A stretch of DNA of 64,000 nt from Devosia neptuniae (lineage in GTDB: Bacteria; Pseudomonadota; Alphaproteobacteria; Rhizobiales; Devosiaceae). The notes beneath the pieces were generated by a model. That model searched no databases, was not told the DNA's origin, and worked only from the letters and a program-made list of their open reading frames with translations. Below are positions 34,187 through 43,312 of the stretch, piece after piece. Within the stretch, counting starts at the first letter, position 1, and every line of letters begins with the position of its first letter. The DNA lies in NCBI RefSeq assembly GCF_025452235.1, contig NZ_CP104965.1:2104501-2168500 (forward strand), in the 5' to 3' direction. A program made the translations under genes and the position numbers.

Positions 34187-35704
34187 TTACGCGAGAATGT
34201 TGACGCCGCTGGCCGTGAGGCTGCCGCGATAAAGGTTGATGGTGGGGGCAGGCGCCTCGTCGGCTTCGCCGCCGGCATCGGCCGCGCCGAACAGCGAAGG
34301 GCGGCCATTGCGCTCCTCGCCTTGCTGGCCGCCGCCATTGAAGGGGTTCTGCTTCAGCGAAAATTCGAGATTGGTCTTGGCGCCATCGAGCCCGGCCTGT
34401 TGCAGGGCCCGTTCCAGGCCGCGCTGATCGCGCTGCATCAGGTCCAGGGTTTCTGCTTTCTCGACGGTGAGATGGGCTTTGACGCGGCCAGTGGCATCGA
34501 TATCGAGGCGTACATCGATGCGGCCGAGTTCGGCCGGATCGAGCCGGATCTGGAAGCGGGTATTGCCATCGGTTGCCTGGCGGGCGACTTCGAAGGCCAG
34601 TTGCGGCAGATTAAGCTGCTGCTGGCTGGTCTGATAGCCGGCATGGACGACGCGGGGGGCGAGCAGCGGGTCGACGCGCGCGGTCTGCTGTTGCGGTTGC
34701 GCGGCCTAGCTATCGGGTTGCTGCTTGTCGAGCGGGGCGGCGACGGGAATAGCGGCAGTTTTGGCATCGCGCTCGGGCGGTTTGCCAGTATCGGGCTGCG
34801 GATCGGGATCGCCTTTGGGCCTGTCGTCGATGGCCGGCTTGGCCTCGATTTCAGGTTTTGCAGCCGGTTCGGACACAGGCTCGGCCTTGGCTTCGGCGGT
34901 TTTGCCGGTGATAGCCGGCTCGGTCAGCTTGAGTTCGGGCGTTGCCAGCGGCTGGGCGTTGGCGGTGGTTTCGACCTTGATGGCGGTGCGGGCGGCGAGC
35001 TTGTCGAGCGCGGCCTGCAAATCGGGATCGAGCTCGGCGCTGGCCGGATCCATGCCCAGGGCAGCAAGCGCCTCGGGTGCGGCATCGCCGGCACTGAGAG
35101 CTTTTGCAAGAGCGGCGAGTTTATTGCCCATATCAGCCAATTGCTGGGCCAGTTCGGCATTGGCCGAGACCTCGGTGGCGGCATTGCCGCCCTGCAGCGA
35201 TAGCGCGAGCGGGGCCAGAGCCTTGGCCAATAGATCGGTAGCGCTGGTGCCCGTCGCGCCATTGGCGAGGGCGGTCAGCTCGGCTGCGCTGGGCAGGTTA
35301 TCGAATGACACGCCCAGGGACTTGGCCAAGGCTTCGAGCGCCGCGGTGAGATCGGCCATTTCCTGATCGGTCGGGGCCTTGCCCGCCTCAAGGCTGGCGC
35401 TGAGCTTGGTGAGGCGATCGAGCAGGTCAGCCAATTGATCCTTGGGCGGGGCCGGCTGGATGGGCATGGTCGCGTCGACCGGAGCGGCGACGGCCTGCGG
35501 ATCATCGGTCGTGCGTTCTTCGTCATCGGCGCGAGGTTTGGACGGCTCGCTGGCGGGGGTAGGCTTGGCGGGCGTGGGTGCAGCTTTGCTGACGTCGTCG
35601 AGCAGTTCGGCAAAGGCGTCGTGCCGCGCCAAAGCCTGGCCATTGAGGCTCTTGCTGAGAGTGCCGGTGGCGGTCGAGGTCAAGACGGTCAGATTTGATG
35701 CCAC
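34187..35704 (-). pseudogene. fliK: Flagellar hook-length control protein FliK, interrupted by an in-frame amber codon
   Basis: Secreted ruler that stops hook growth. The frame from 35704 to 34187 (505 residues if read through) holds a long Ala/Pro/Asp/Lys-rich N-terminal part and, near the end, the FliK C-terminal domain: RFQIRLDPAELGRIDVRLDI, then LDLMQRDQRGLERALQQAGLDG. A TAG at 34706-34708 splits it after 332 residues (KQQPDS*AAQPQQQ). No frameshift is present; one C-to-T change (CAG to TAG) in a Gln-rich stretch explains it. The C-terminal substrate-switch domain would be lost unless the stop is an error or is read through. Confidence 0.9.
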
Positions 35705-35964
35705 GCTAAGCGGACCCGTGAAGTGAGACTAATCCGGGAACAGCAATGCAAGAGGGGTGCCAAGTGGCAGGCCCGCGTATTGCTGTTATAATCCAATGGG
35801 TTGATCTTGGCGCTACTCGGCGCTGACATGTCCCGTCCCGGCAGAAAAGGTGGGTAGCGGCAATTGTTGCCGGGTGTTGCAGCGCATTGCGCGAGCGGGC
35901 GTAAGGGAGTATGGAGCTGGCCTTAAATTCGTCCGCTGGCCCTTGAACCCAACCGGATAGAGGA

Positions 35965-37119
35965 ATGATGTTGAACTCGCTTGATATTGCCAAGCGTCCC
36001 GAAGACACGCGCATTGTTGTTGCGATGTCGGGGGGCGTGGATTCTTCGGTCGTGGCAGGCCTGTTGGCCCGGCAGGGTTATGACGTGGTTGGGGTGACGC
36101 TCCAGCTTTACGATCATGGCGAAGCCACCCACCGCAAGGGCGCGTGCTGCGCCGGGCAGGATATCCACGATGCGCGGCGCGTGGCCGCGACGCTGGGCAT
36201 TCCCCATTATGTGCTCGATTATGAAGAACGCTTCAAAAAGAGCGTCATCGCGCCCTTTGCCAATGCTTACCAGCAGGGCGAAACCCCGGTGCCGTGCATT
36301 GCCTGCAACCAGTCGGTCAAGTTCGTCGACCTGATGACGGTGGCGCAGGACCTCGGCGCCGATGCCCTGGCAACGGGGCATTATGTACAGAGCAAGCTGG
36401 GCGCGGATGGACGGCGGCAGCTGTTCCGGCCGGTCGATGCCGAGCGCGACCAGACCTATTTCCTGTTTGCCACGACGCAGGACCAGCTCGATTATCTGCG
36501 CTTTCCGTTGGGCGGGATGGGCAAGGCTGAAGTGCGCGAACTGGCGCGGGAGATGGGGCTGGAAATTGCTGAAAAGCACGACAGCCAGGACATCTGCTTC
36601 GTGCCGCAGGGCAAATATGCCGACATCATCCGCAAGATGCATCCCGAAGCGGTCGCAACGGGCGAGATCGTGCATCTGGATGGCCGCGTGCTGGGGACGC
36701 ATGAAGGCATCGTCAATTACACGGTGGGCCAGCGCAAAGGCCTGGGGATCGCCGCGGCCGAACCGCTTTATGTGATCAAGCTCGAACACAAGACCGGGCG
36801 GGTCATCGTGGGGCCGCGCGAGGCGCTCAAGACCCATACGGTGCGCTTGCGCAATGTGAACTGGCTCGGCGGACGGCCGTTGGCCGAACTCAGCGCCGGC
36901 AATGGCGCCCCGGTCGAGGTCAAGGTGCGCTCGACACGCGGACCGCAGCCCGCCGTGGTGCAGATGCGGGGCGAAGATGTCTTCGTGACGCTGGTATCTG
37001 GCGAATACGGCATTTCGCCGGGCCAGGCCTGCGTGTTCTACGCTGATGATACCCCGACCTCGGAAGTCTGGGGCGGCGGGTTTATCGCCGAAGCAGTGCC
37101 GGCGGTGTTTGCGGCGTAG
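35965..37119 (+). CDS. mnmA: tRNA-specific 2-thiouridylase MnmA
   Basis: Thiolates U34 in tRNAs for Lys, Glu and Gln. The 384-residue product has the ATP-PPase P-loop SGGVDSS at about 22-28, the first catalytic Cys in [11 protein letters not shown], the second in DICFVPQG, and the C-terminal OB-like domain ([13 protein letters not shown]). Start at one of the tandem ATGs (35965/35968). The 260 bases upstream of it hold nothing I recognise. The kinase-like gene follows after five bases. Confidence 0.96.
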   Translation: MMLNSLDIAKRPEDTRIVVAMSGGVDSSVVAGLLARQGYDVVGVTLQLYDHGEATHRKGACCAGQDIHDARRVAATLGIPHYVLDYEERFKKSVIAPFANAYQQGETPVPCIACNQSVKFVDLMTVAQDLGADALATGHYVQSKLGADGRRQLFRPVDAERDQTYFLFATTQDQLDYLRFPLGGMGKAEVRELAREMGLEIAEKHDSQDICFVPQGKYADIIRKMHPEAVATGEIVHLDGRVLGTHEGIVNYTVGQRKGLGIAAAEPLYVIKLEHKTGRVIVGPREALKTHTVRLRNVNWLGGRPLAELSAGNGAPVEVKVRSTRGPQPAVVQMRGEDVFVTLVSGEYGISPGQACVFYADDTPTSEVWGGGFIAEAVPAVFAA

Positions 37120-37124
37120 CAGAA

Positions 37125-38012
37125 ATGAGCAAGCCGCTCATTTCGACGGAGCACGCCCGGCTGGCGCTTGAGGCGCGGTGGCCGGGCGTTTCCGCGTTTT
37201 CGCCATTGGTCGAAGGCGAGGAGTCCCGGGCGTTTCGTTTTGAACGCGGCGGGCAGGACTTTGTGTTGCGCATCAATCGGGACTCTGGCGGCTTCGCCAA
37301 GGACGATTTGGTGCAGCGGCTATTTGGCGCTCAACTGCCGATCCCCGAGGTCATGCTGATGGGCCAGTTGGAGGACGGGCTCGCCTTTTGCATCTCGCGG
37401 ATGGTGCCGGGGACAACGCTGCAGGCGCTGCCGGCGGATCGCCTGGCGCCGGCGTTGCAGCCAGTGGCCGACCTGCTTGAGAGTATTGCGGCCATCAATG
37501 TTGGTGCGATCGCGGGATTTGGGCCGTTCGATGCGCAGGGCAGGGCTCGCTTTGCCGGATGGACCGCCTTTGTGGCAAGTATCGGCGACGTGGCTCACTA
37601 TGATTGGTCGCGAGCCTGCATCGAGGGCGTTGCGCCCTGGCTGGAACAGGTGCTTGCATTGTCCAATACCTGCCCTGATACGCGTCAGCTGGTGCATGGG
37701 GATTTCGGATCAAACAATGTGCTGTTTGCGGAGGGCCGGATCACGGGGGTCATCGACTGGTCGGAGGCCATGGTGGGCGATGGCCTTTATGATGTGGCCA
37801 ACATTCTGTTCTGGCGGACCTGGCTTGATTGCATGGAACAGCAGGCGGCCTTCTTTGAGGCCAACCGCCCAACTTGGCTCGCCCGCCGGGACCTGCTGCG
37901 GTGCTATCACCTCCGTATTGGGCTGGATCTGATCTATCAATGCGCGCTGGCCGGTGATCGTCCGATGCTCGATTGGGCGCGGCGAAGGTGTGGGGAAGTC
38001 GCTAACTTCTGA
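37125..38012 (+). CDS. Aminoglycoside phosphotransferase (APH) family protein
   Basis: A 295-residue kinase-like protein. The N-terminal lobe has the ATP-binding strands (FRFERGGQDFVLRINRD), and the catalytic loop HGDFGSNNVLF (Asp and Asn) is followed by the metal-binding VIDWSEAMVGD. This is an APH/ChoK fold; the substrate could be a small alcohol or antibiotic and resistance should not be assumed. It follows mnmA by five bases and is probably co-transcribed. Confidence 0.86.
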   Translation: MSKPLISTEHARLALEARWPGVSAFSPLVEGEESRAFRFERGGQDFVLRINRDSGGFAKDDLVQRLFGAQLPIPEVMLMGQLEDGLAFCISRMVPGTTLQALPADRLAPALQPVADLLESIAAINVGAIAGFGPFDAQGRARFAGWTAFVASIGDVAHYDWSRACIEGVAPWLEQVLALSNTCPDTRQLVHGDFGSNNVLFAEGRITGVIDWSEAMVGDGLYDVANILFWRTWLDCMEQQAAFFEANRPTWLARRDLLRCYHLRIGLDLIYQCALAGDRPMLDWARRRCGEVANF

Positions 38013-38086
38013 GGTGTTTGCGGCTTAGCGTAGGGCCTTCACGGTCTGATGGGGTTGTGGCATTTCTAGGTGATCCTGGGGGCCTG

Positions 38087-38719
38087 ATGATGTCGTTGAC
38101 CACTCTTGTTGCATTTGCAGGCGTGGCGCTGGTCATGGTGCTGACGCCGGGGCCGAATATGGCTTATCTGGTGTCGCGCTCGATTGCGCAGGGGCGGCTG
38201 GCTGGGCTGGTTTCGCTGATTGGCGTGGCGACCGGCTTCATTATTTACATGTTGCTGGCCGCGTTCGGCATTACGGCGCTGTTGCTGGCGGTGCCGCTGG
38301 CCTATGACGCGATCCGCATTGCGGGCGCGCTCTATCTGGCTTGGATGGCCTGGGGCGCGCTCAAGCCGGGTGGGCGGTCGGTGTTTCAGGTGCGCGATCT
38401 GCCGCCGGATTCCCCGCGCAAACTTTACCTGATGGGGCTGTTTACCAGCCTGCTCAATCCCAAGGTTGCCGCGCTCTATCTGTCGCTGCTGCCGCAATTC
38501 ATCGACAAGGCGCATGGCGATGTGCTGGGCCAGACGCTGGCGCTGGGCGCCATCCAGATCTTGGTCAGCGTGTGCGGCAATATGATGTGGATTTTGCTGG
38601 CGGGTGTGGTGGCCAGCTTTTTCACGCAGCGGCCTTGGTGGGCGCGGGCGCAGCGCTGGCTGATGGGCACGGTATTGGGGCTGTTGGCGGTGCGGATGGC
38701 GGCGGATAGCAGCCGGTAG
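38087..38719 (+). CDS. LysE family amino-acid exporter
   Basis: A 210-residue membrane exporter. Signature VMVLTPGPNMAYLVSRSIAQGRLAGLVSLIGVATG at the N-terminus, about six helices, NPKVAALYLSLLPQF in the middle. The start at ATG 38087 has GGGGG upstream; the longer frame begins with a non-hydrophobic stretch. The third LysE-type gene in the window, each distinct in sequence. Confidence 0.88.
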   Translation: MMSLTTLVAFAGVALVMVLTPGPNMAYLVSRSIAQGRLAGLVSLIGVATGFIIYMLLAAFGITALLLAVPLAYDAIRIAGALYLAWMAWGALKPGGRSVFQVRDLPPDSPRKLYLMGLFTSLLNPKVAALYLSLLPQFIDKAHGDVLGQTLALGAIQILVSVCGNMMWILLAGVVASFFTQRPWWARAQRWLMGTVLGLLAVRMAADSSR

Positions 38720-38756
38720 GTGCTTTGTTAGCTTGGAGCATGAGCGGGCGCAGTAT

Positions 38757-38813
38757 CCCTCACCCTGACTGCTGAACGCAGAATTGTCGTCCCGCTCCCT
38801 CAAGGGGGCTCGC
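38757..38813. repeat. Dispersed repeat, family B, copy 2
   Basis: CCCTCACCCTGA, CTGCTGAACGCAGAATT and CTCCCTCAAGGGG in the same order and spacing as at 24488, but three to four bases shorter before the internal palindrome. Confidence 0.75.
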
Positions 38814-38823
38814 GGGTTTGGAG

Positions 38824-39015
38824 CTATTGTGCGGGGGCCTCGACAGGAGGCGCACCCGCCCCAGTCGCTGCGGCATTTGCTTCGCGCAATTGCTGGTAGG
38901 CATTGATGCCGCCCAACGATGTCGAGATGGCGATAACCACCAGCAGGGCGCCCAGCGCCAGCAGCATGATGCGGGCCGGTGTCAGTGCGAATGGGCTCAG
39001 TTTGGGTTCGTCCAT
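38824..39015 (-). CDS. Small single-pass membrane protein, function unknown
   Basis: A 63-residue product with one membrane helix (about 15-35, RIMLLALGALLVVIAISTSL) and an Ala/Pro-rich periplasmic tail. A GAGGTC ribosome site precedes the ATG. Divergent from the ECF sigma factor at 39130; a link is possible but not shown. Confidence 0.6.
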   Translation of the reverse strand: MDEPKLSPFALTPARIMLLALGALLVVIAISTSLGGINAYQQLREANAAATGAGAPPVEAPAQ

Positions 39016-39129
39016 CGGAAGACCTCAAAAATAAATCTGCTCAGAACCACCAAAGGAGCGGGCGGGCAGCGGCGTCTTAGCACTATAAGAGGCCCAAGGT
39101 TAAGGCTTGCGCGAGTGTTTGCCCCCGTG

Positions 39130-39684
39130 ATGGGACTGTCTGCCGCACCACAGATCGATCATGCCGGTGCGCTGACGCGGGCGCTGGTCGTTCGCGCGCA
39201 GAATGGCGATGCCGCCGCATTCGGCGAGTTGATCGAGGATCATTATGACCTGATCTACCGCACGGCCTGGAAATGGTGCGGCAACCGCACCGATGCCGAG
39301 GATGTGGCGCAGGATGTTTGCGTCAAGCTGGGCGGGGCGATTGGCGGGTTTGACGGGCGCAGCGCCTTTTCGAGCTGGGTCTATCGCATCACGCTCAATG
39401 CGGTGCGCGACATGCAGCGGGCAGCCAGCCGGCGCGGCAAATATGCCGATGCCTATGCCGAGGTGAGCCCGGAAGATCACCCTGCCGACCAGGAAGAGGC
39501 AGCAACATCGCGTCAGCTCTGGGCGGCGGTGCGGGAATTGCCCGAAAAGCAACGCGACGCGGTGTTGCTGGTTTATGCGGAGGAATTGAGCCACGCGGCG
39601 GCGGCCGAAATCATGGGCATCAAGGAGGCCACGGTCTCCTTCCATGTGCATGAGGCACGCAAGACCCTGAGGGGGCTGCTATGA
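39130..39684 (+). CDS. ECF-type RNA polymerase sigma factor
   Basis: A 184-residue sigma-70 factor of ECF type. Region 2 is GELIEDHYDLIYRTAWKWCGNRTDAEDVAQDVCVKL, region 4 is LPEKQRDAVLLVYAEELSHAAAAEIMGIKEATVSFHVHEARKTL. The start is uncertain: ATG 39130, or in-frame GTGs at 39127 and 39115. Its stop overlaps the start of a membrane VWA protein (ATGA), so the two are translationally coupled, the position normally taken by an anti-sigma factor. No autoregulatory promoter was recognised upstream. Confidence 0.9.
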   Translation: MGLSAAPQIDHAGALTRALVVRAQNGDAAAFGELIEDHYDLIYRTAWKWCGNRTDAEDVAQDVCVKLGGAIGGFDGRSAFSSWVYRITLNAVRDMQRAASRRGKYADAYAEVSPEDHPADQEEAATSRQLWAAVRELPEKQRDAVLLVYAEELSHAAAAEIMGIKEATVSFHVHEARKTLRGLL

Positions 39685-41798
39685 GCGACGATATGCACGA
39701 TCCATTCACCGGTCTGAGCCAGACCAAGGCGCCTGCGGGCAATGCCGAGGCGAAAAAGCGCGCTTTGGCAGCCGCCATGGCGGCATTCGAAGCCGCGCAG
39801 ACGGAAACTGCCAACAAATCTGCAGAGGCAGCCAAAGGAAACCGGAAAGGGAGCCGTCTTAATTTCATCATCACTACCCTGAAAGGGAACTGGATCATGG
39901 ATATGCGTCTCCCCATCGGCACGGCGGCCATTGCATTGCTCGTGCTGCCGCTCGGCTACCAGCTTTACAGTAGCACCTCGATGACACCGAGCCAGGTGAA
40001 CCAGACTACCAGCCAGCCGCCCATCTTGTTCGATCCGCCGCTAACCACCATGCCGGTCGATCCCACAACTTTGGGCGCAGCGCAGCCGGAGACCGAAGTT
40101 GCGCCGCCGCCGGCTCCAATCAGCCCGGCGCCCGTCGATGACATGCGGCTGCGCCAGCAGGCGGCCGAACCGCAATTTGGCGGAGAACTCACCGACAACA
40201 TGTTCCTTGCGCCGCCACCAGCGCCCACCACGGTCATGCCGATGGGGGCAGTGGCGCGGGGAACGACGCCGGATTATGCCGTTGCGCCCCAGGCCGAAGC
40301 CAGCGGCGATCAATTCACCAGTTTTGAGGAACAGCGCCTCAAGGTTGCCGCAAGCGAGCCGGTCTCGACCTTCTCGGTCGATGTGGATACGGCCAGCTAT
40401 TCCTATGTGCGGCGCTCGTTGGAAGAGGGCTATGTGCCCGAGCCAGACGCCGTGCGGATCGAGGAACTGCTGAACTATTTCCCCTATGATTATGCACCGG
40501 CGGAAAGCGCGACGACGCCCTTCAAGCCGACCATGGCGGTGTTTCCCACGCCCTGGAATCCCAAGACGCAGCTGCTCGAAATCGGCATCAAGGGCTATGT
40601 GCCCCCAGCCGGCGAGGACAAGCCGAGCAATCTGGTATTCCTGATCGATACGTCGGGGTCGATGGACGAGCCGGACAAGTTGCCGCTGCTGCAGCGGGCT
40701 TTCGGGCTCCTGGTCGATCAGCTTTCGGCCAATGATACGGTGTCGATCGTGACCTATGCCGGCTCGGCCGGGGTGGTGCTGGAGCCCACCAAGGCGACCG
40801 AAAAGGCCAAGATCCTGGCGGCGCTCGACCAGCTGTATGCCGGTGGCAGCACGGCGGGCGCCGAGGGGATCGAGCTGGCCTATAAGCTGGCTGAACAATC
40901 CAAGGTCAGCGGCGGCACCAATCGGGTGATCCTGGCTACCGATGGCGATTTCAATGTGGGGATTGATGACCCCGAAAAGCTGGAAGACTTTATCAAGGCC
41001 AAGCGCGATAGCGGCGTGACCCTGTCGGTGCTGGGTTTTGGCAAGGGTAATCTGGACGATGCGACCATGCAGGCGCTGGCCCAGAACGGCAATGGCAATG
41101 CCAGCTACATCTCCAATTTCCGCGAGGCCCAGAAGGTGCTGGTGGAAGAGGTGGGCTCGACCCTGAACATGATCGCCAAGGATGTGAAAATCCAGGTGGA
41201 GTTCAATCCGGCCGTAGTCAGCGAATACCGGCTGATCGGCTATGAGACGCGGGCGCTCAACCGCGAAGATTTCAATAATGACGCGGTCGACGCCGGCGAC
41301 ATTGGGGCCGGCCACACGGTGACCGCGCTCTATGAAATCACTCCGGTCGGTTCGGGCGCCGAATTGGTCGAGCCGCTGCGTTATGGCAACCAGCAACCGG
41401 CGGCCGGCGAGGCAGCGGGCGAAGAAATCGCCTTCCTCAAGATGCGCTACAAAATGCCCGATAGCGATGTCAGCCAGTTGATCGAGCAGGCGGTGACGCC
41501 CAGCGTGGTCTATGGCGATATCGGCGAAGCGAGCGACGATGCGCGGTTTGCTGCGGCCGTGGCGGCTTTCGGGCAGAAGCTCAAGGGTTCCGACTATGTC
41601 AGGGATATGAGCTGGGCCGATATTCAGGCACTGGCGCAATCGGGCAAGGGCGCGGATGAGAGCGGCTATCGCGCCGAGTTCATTCAGTTGCTGAAGACCG
41701 CCGCATTGCTCCAGCCTGATGCCAAGCCTGCGGCGGCTGCGGAGCCCGCAACGGACGACACTTGCACGTCGACTGTCGAGACCGACAGCGTTTGCTGA
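39681..41798 (+). CDS. Membrane-anchored von Willebrand factor A protein (YfbK-like), coupled to an ECF sigma factor
   Basis: A 705-residue protein with a cytoplasmic N-terminal stretch (1-75, Ala/Lys/Asp-rich), one membrane helix (about 77-96), a Pro-rich linker, the von Willebrand C-terminal-family region FSVDVDTASYSYVRRSLEEGYVPEPDAVRIEELLNYFPYDY, and a VWA domain with a MIDAS site DTSGSM near 330, then a DUF3520-like end. The orientation puts the VWA domain in the periplasm and the short N-terminus in the cytoplasm, where it could bind the sigma factor encoded just before it (4-base overlap). That is inference; the family is known mainly as YfbK-like proteins with unclear function. Confidence 0.85.
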   Translation: MSDDMHDPFTGLSQTKAPAGNAEAKKRALAAAMAAFEAAQTETANKSAEAAKGNRKGSRLNFIITTLKGNWIMDMRLPIGTAAIALLVLPLGYQLYSSTSMTPSQVNQTTSQPPILFDPPLTTMPVDPTTLGAAQPETEVAPPPAPISPAPVDDMRLRQQAAEPQFGGELTDNMFLAPPPAPTTVMPMGAVARGTTPDYAVAPQAEASGDQFTSFEEQRLKVAASEPVSTFSVDVDTASYSYVRRSLEEGYVPEPDAVRIEELLNYFPYDYAPAESATTPFKPTMAVFPTPWNPKTQLLEIGIKGYVPPAGEDKPSNLVFLIDTSGSMDEPDKLPLLQRAFGLLVDQLSANDTVSIVTYAGSAGVVLEPTKATEKAKILAALDQLYAGGSTAGAEGIELAYKLAEQSKVSGGTNRVILATDGDFNVGIDDPEKLEDFIKAKRDSGVTLSVLGFGKGNLDDATMQALAQNGNGNASYISNFREAQKVLVEEVGSTLNMIAKDVKIQVEFNPAVVSEYRLIGYETRALNREDFNNDAVDAGDIGAGHTVTALYEITPVGSGAELVEPLRYGNQQPAAGEAAGEEIAFLKMRYKMPDSDVSQLIEQAVTPSVVYGDIGEASDDARFAAAVAAFGQKLKGSDYVRDMSWADIQALAQSGKGADESGYRAEFIQLLKTAALLQPDAKPAAAAEPATDDTCTSTVETDSVC

Positions 41799-41820
41799 TC
41801 GCCGGATAATTCTCCCTCGA

Positions 41821-41851
41821 TTGGGCGGGCTGGGATAACCAGCCCGCCCAA
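41821..41851. terminator. Bidirectional hairpin between convergent VWA and VOC genes
   Basis: Perfect 13-base inverted repeat TTGGGCGGGCTGG / CCAGCCCGCCCAA around a five-base loop, between the two stop codons. It lacks a long T run, so rho may assist. Confidence 0.7.
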
Positions 41852-41858
41852 TGCGCTT

Positions 41859-42809
41859 CTAGACCAGCGGCTTGAGATTGGCCTCGATGCTGGCGCGGCG
41901 GGGTTCGAGGAAGGGCGGCAAGGCAAGAGACTCGCCCAGCGTTTCCATCGGCTCATCGGCAGCAAAGCCGGGTACATCGGTGGCGATCTCGAACAGAATG
42001 CCATTAGGCTCGCGGAAATAGAGCGAGGTGAAATAATAGCGTTCCACCTCCCCACTGGAGCGAATGCCGGCCTGGGTCACCCGGGCGATCCACTGGCGCA
42101 AACTATCCTGGTCAGGCGTGCGGAAGGCGACGTGATGCACTCCGCCTGCCCCGGGCCGGGCCGGCGCCAGGGTCGGATCGACCACGACATGCAGCTCGGC
42201 CGCAGGGCCGCCTTCGCCCATTTCGAACACATGGGTTTCCCCTGTCGTGCTGGTGGCCGGATAGGTACGGACCTTGCGCATATTCATCACCTGGGTCAGC
42301 ACGGCTTCGGTACGATCAAGCTGCGGCACCGCCAGCGAGATGGGACCTAGCCCAATAATCTGCTTTTCGGCCGGAACCGGGCTTTTGTGCCAAGGCACGA
42401 CCTTATTGGCCGCATCGATCACCATACGGAAACGCTGGCCTTCGAAATCCTCAAAATCCAGCGAGATGTGGCCGTTGCGCTCCTTGATGCCTGATGTGCC
42501 CACATTGTGGCTCTGCAAATGGTCTTTCCACCATTTGAGCGTGTCTTCGCTATCAACCCGCAGGCCAGTGCGGCTAACGGTATGATTGCCGCGCTTTTCC
42601 GGGCCGGTTTCGAAATCGAAAAAGGTCAGGTCCGCGCCGGGCGAAGCGACGCCGTCGCCATAGAACAGGTGATAGGCCGTAGTCTGGTCCTGATTGACCG
42701 TCTTCTTGATCAGCCGCATGCCCAGGGTCTGGGTGTAGAAGGCCAGATTCTTGCTGGCCTGGGCAGTGACAGCGGTCAGGTGGTGGATGCCTCCGAGCTG
42801 CAAAGTCAT
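41859..42809 (-). CDS. Ring-cleaving dioxygenase-like VOC protein (MhqO-like)
   Basis: A 316-residue protein of two VOC modules: MTLQLGGIHHLTAVTAQASKNLAFYTQTLGMRLIKKTVNQDQ with the metal-binding His near 9-10, and a second module with GAGGVHHVAFRTPDQ and YFREPNGILFEIA (Glu ligand). This matches the hydroquinone/extradiol ring-cleaving dioxygenase (MhqO) type. The substrate is not certain. Upstream lies the tRNA-Met gene on the other strand. Confidence 0.88.
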   Translation of the reverse strand: MTLQLGGIHHLTAVTAQASKNLAFYTQTLGMRLIKKTVNQDQTTAYHLFYGDGVASPGADLTFFDFETGPEKRGNHTVSRTGLRVDSEDTLKWWKDHLQSHNVGTSGIKERNGHISLDFEDFEGQRFRMVIDAANKVVPWHKSPVPAEKQIIGLGPISLAVPQLDRTEAVLTQVMNMRKVRTYPATSTTGETHVFEMGEGGPAAELHVVVDPTLAPARPGAGGVHHVAFRTPDQDSLRQWIARVTQAGIRSSGEVERYYFTSLYFREPNGILFEIATDVPGFAADEPMETLGESLALPPFLEPRRASIEANLKPLV

Positions 42810-42989
42810 GGCTTTTATCTCCTTATGCGGCGAACCGCGCTAACATTGCCCAAGATGTAAGCGAGAGTTCCCTGCTTGTGCAGCGGTCCAATTTCGACAG
42901 GCTGTTGCCGATAATCGAACGATGGCCGGCGGATGTCGTCAAATTTGCAAGCTATCCAGATTGTCATGGGGGACGGCGGCGGAGGGCGC

Positions 42990-43018
42990 TTGACAGGCCG
43001 GGACGGCAAATCTAATAC
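42990..43018 (+). promoter_or_regulatory. Sigma-70 promoter of the tRNA-Met gene
   Basis: TTGACA (42990-42995), a 17-base spacer, then TAATAC (43013-43018), about 55 bases before the tRNA. Confidence 0.8.
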
Positions 43019-43072
43019 GTCGACAAGCTTTTCAAGCGTTGCCATCCGGGTCTTCTGCCGGGTAGCCCTTGG

Positions 43073-43149
43073 GGCGGAGTAGCTCAGTTGGTTAGAGCAG
43101 CGGAATCATAATCCGTGTGTCCCCAGTTCAAATCTGGGCTTCGCTACCA
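43073..43149 (+). tRNA. tRNA-Met (anticodon CAT)
   Basis: A 77-base cloverleaf with encoded CCA: acceptor GGCGGAG pairing CTTCGCT, D arm AGCTCAGTTGGTTAGAGC, anticodon arm GCGGA-ATCATAA-TCCGT with CAT, and T arm around GTTCAAATC. Elongator type, judged by its standard form. Followed by an intrinsic terminator. Confidence 0.95.
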
Positions 43150-43152
43150 TTC

Positions 43153-43178
43153 AAAACCCTCGGGAAACCGAGGGTTTT
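43153..43178 (+). terminator. Terminator after tRNA-Met
   Basis: Stem AAAACCCTCGG / CCGAGGGTTTT with a GAAA loop, followed by further Ts, immediately after the tRNA. Confidence 0.9.
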
Positions 43179-43312
43179 TTGTTTTCTGCAATCGGTATAG
43201 CAACGCTGCCCACAGGAGCCGTGGTGCAGAGAGTGATTTCTGATGAGAACGCAGTTGACCGAATGGCGCGGCAGGTTGCCAATGCCATGATCGCCTTGTC
43301 GTGAGGTTTGCC

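Noticed and set aside
37125..38012. Antibiotic resistance gene
   Set aside because: The APH fold is widespread in housekeeping and unknown kinases; nothing in the context suggests resistance.
40041..41639. 532-residue minus-strand frame opposite the VWA gene
   Set aside because: Antisense shadow; His/Gly/Arg-rich composition, no homology.
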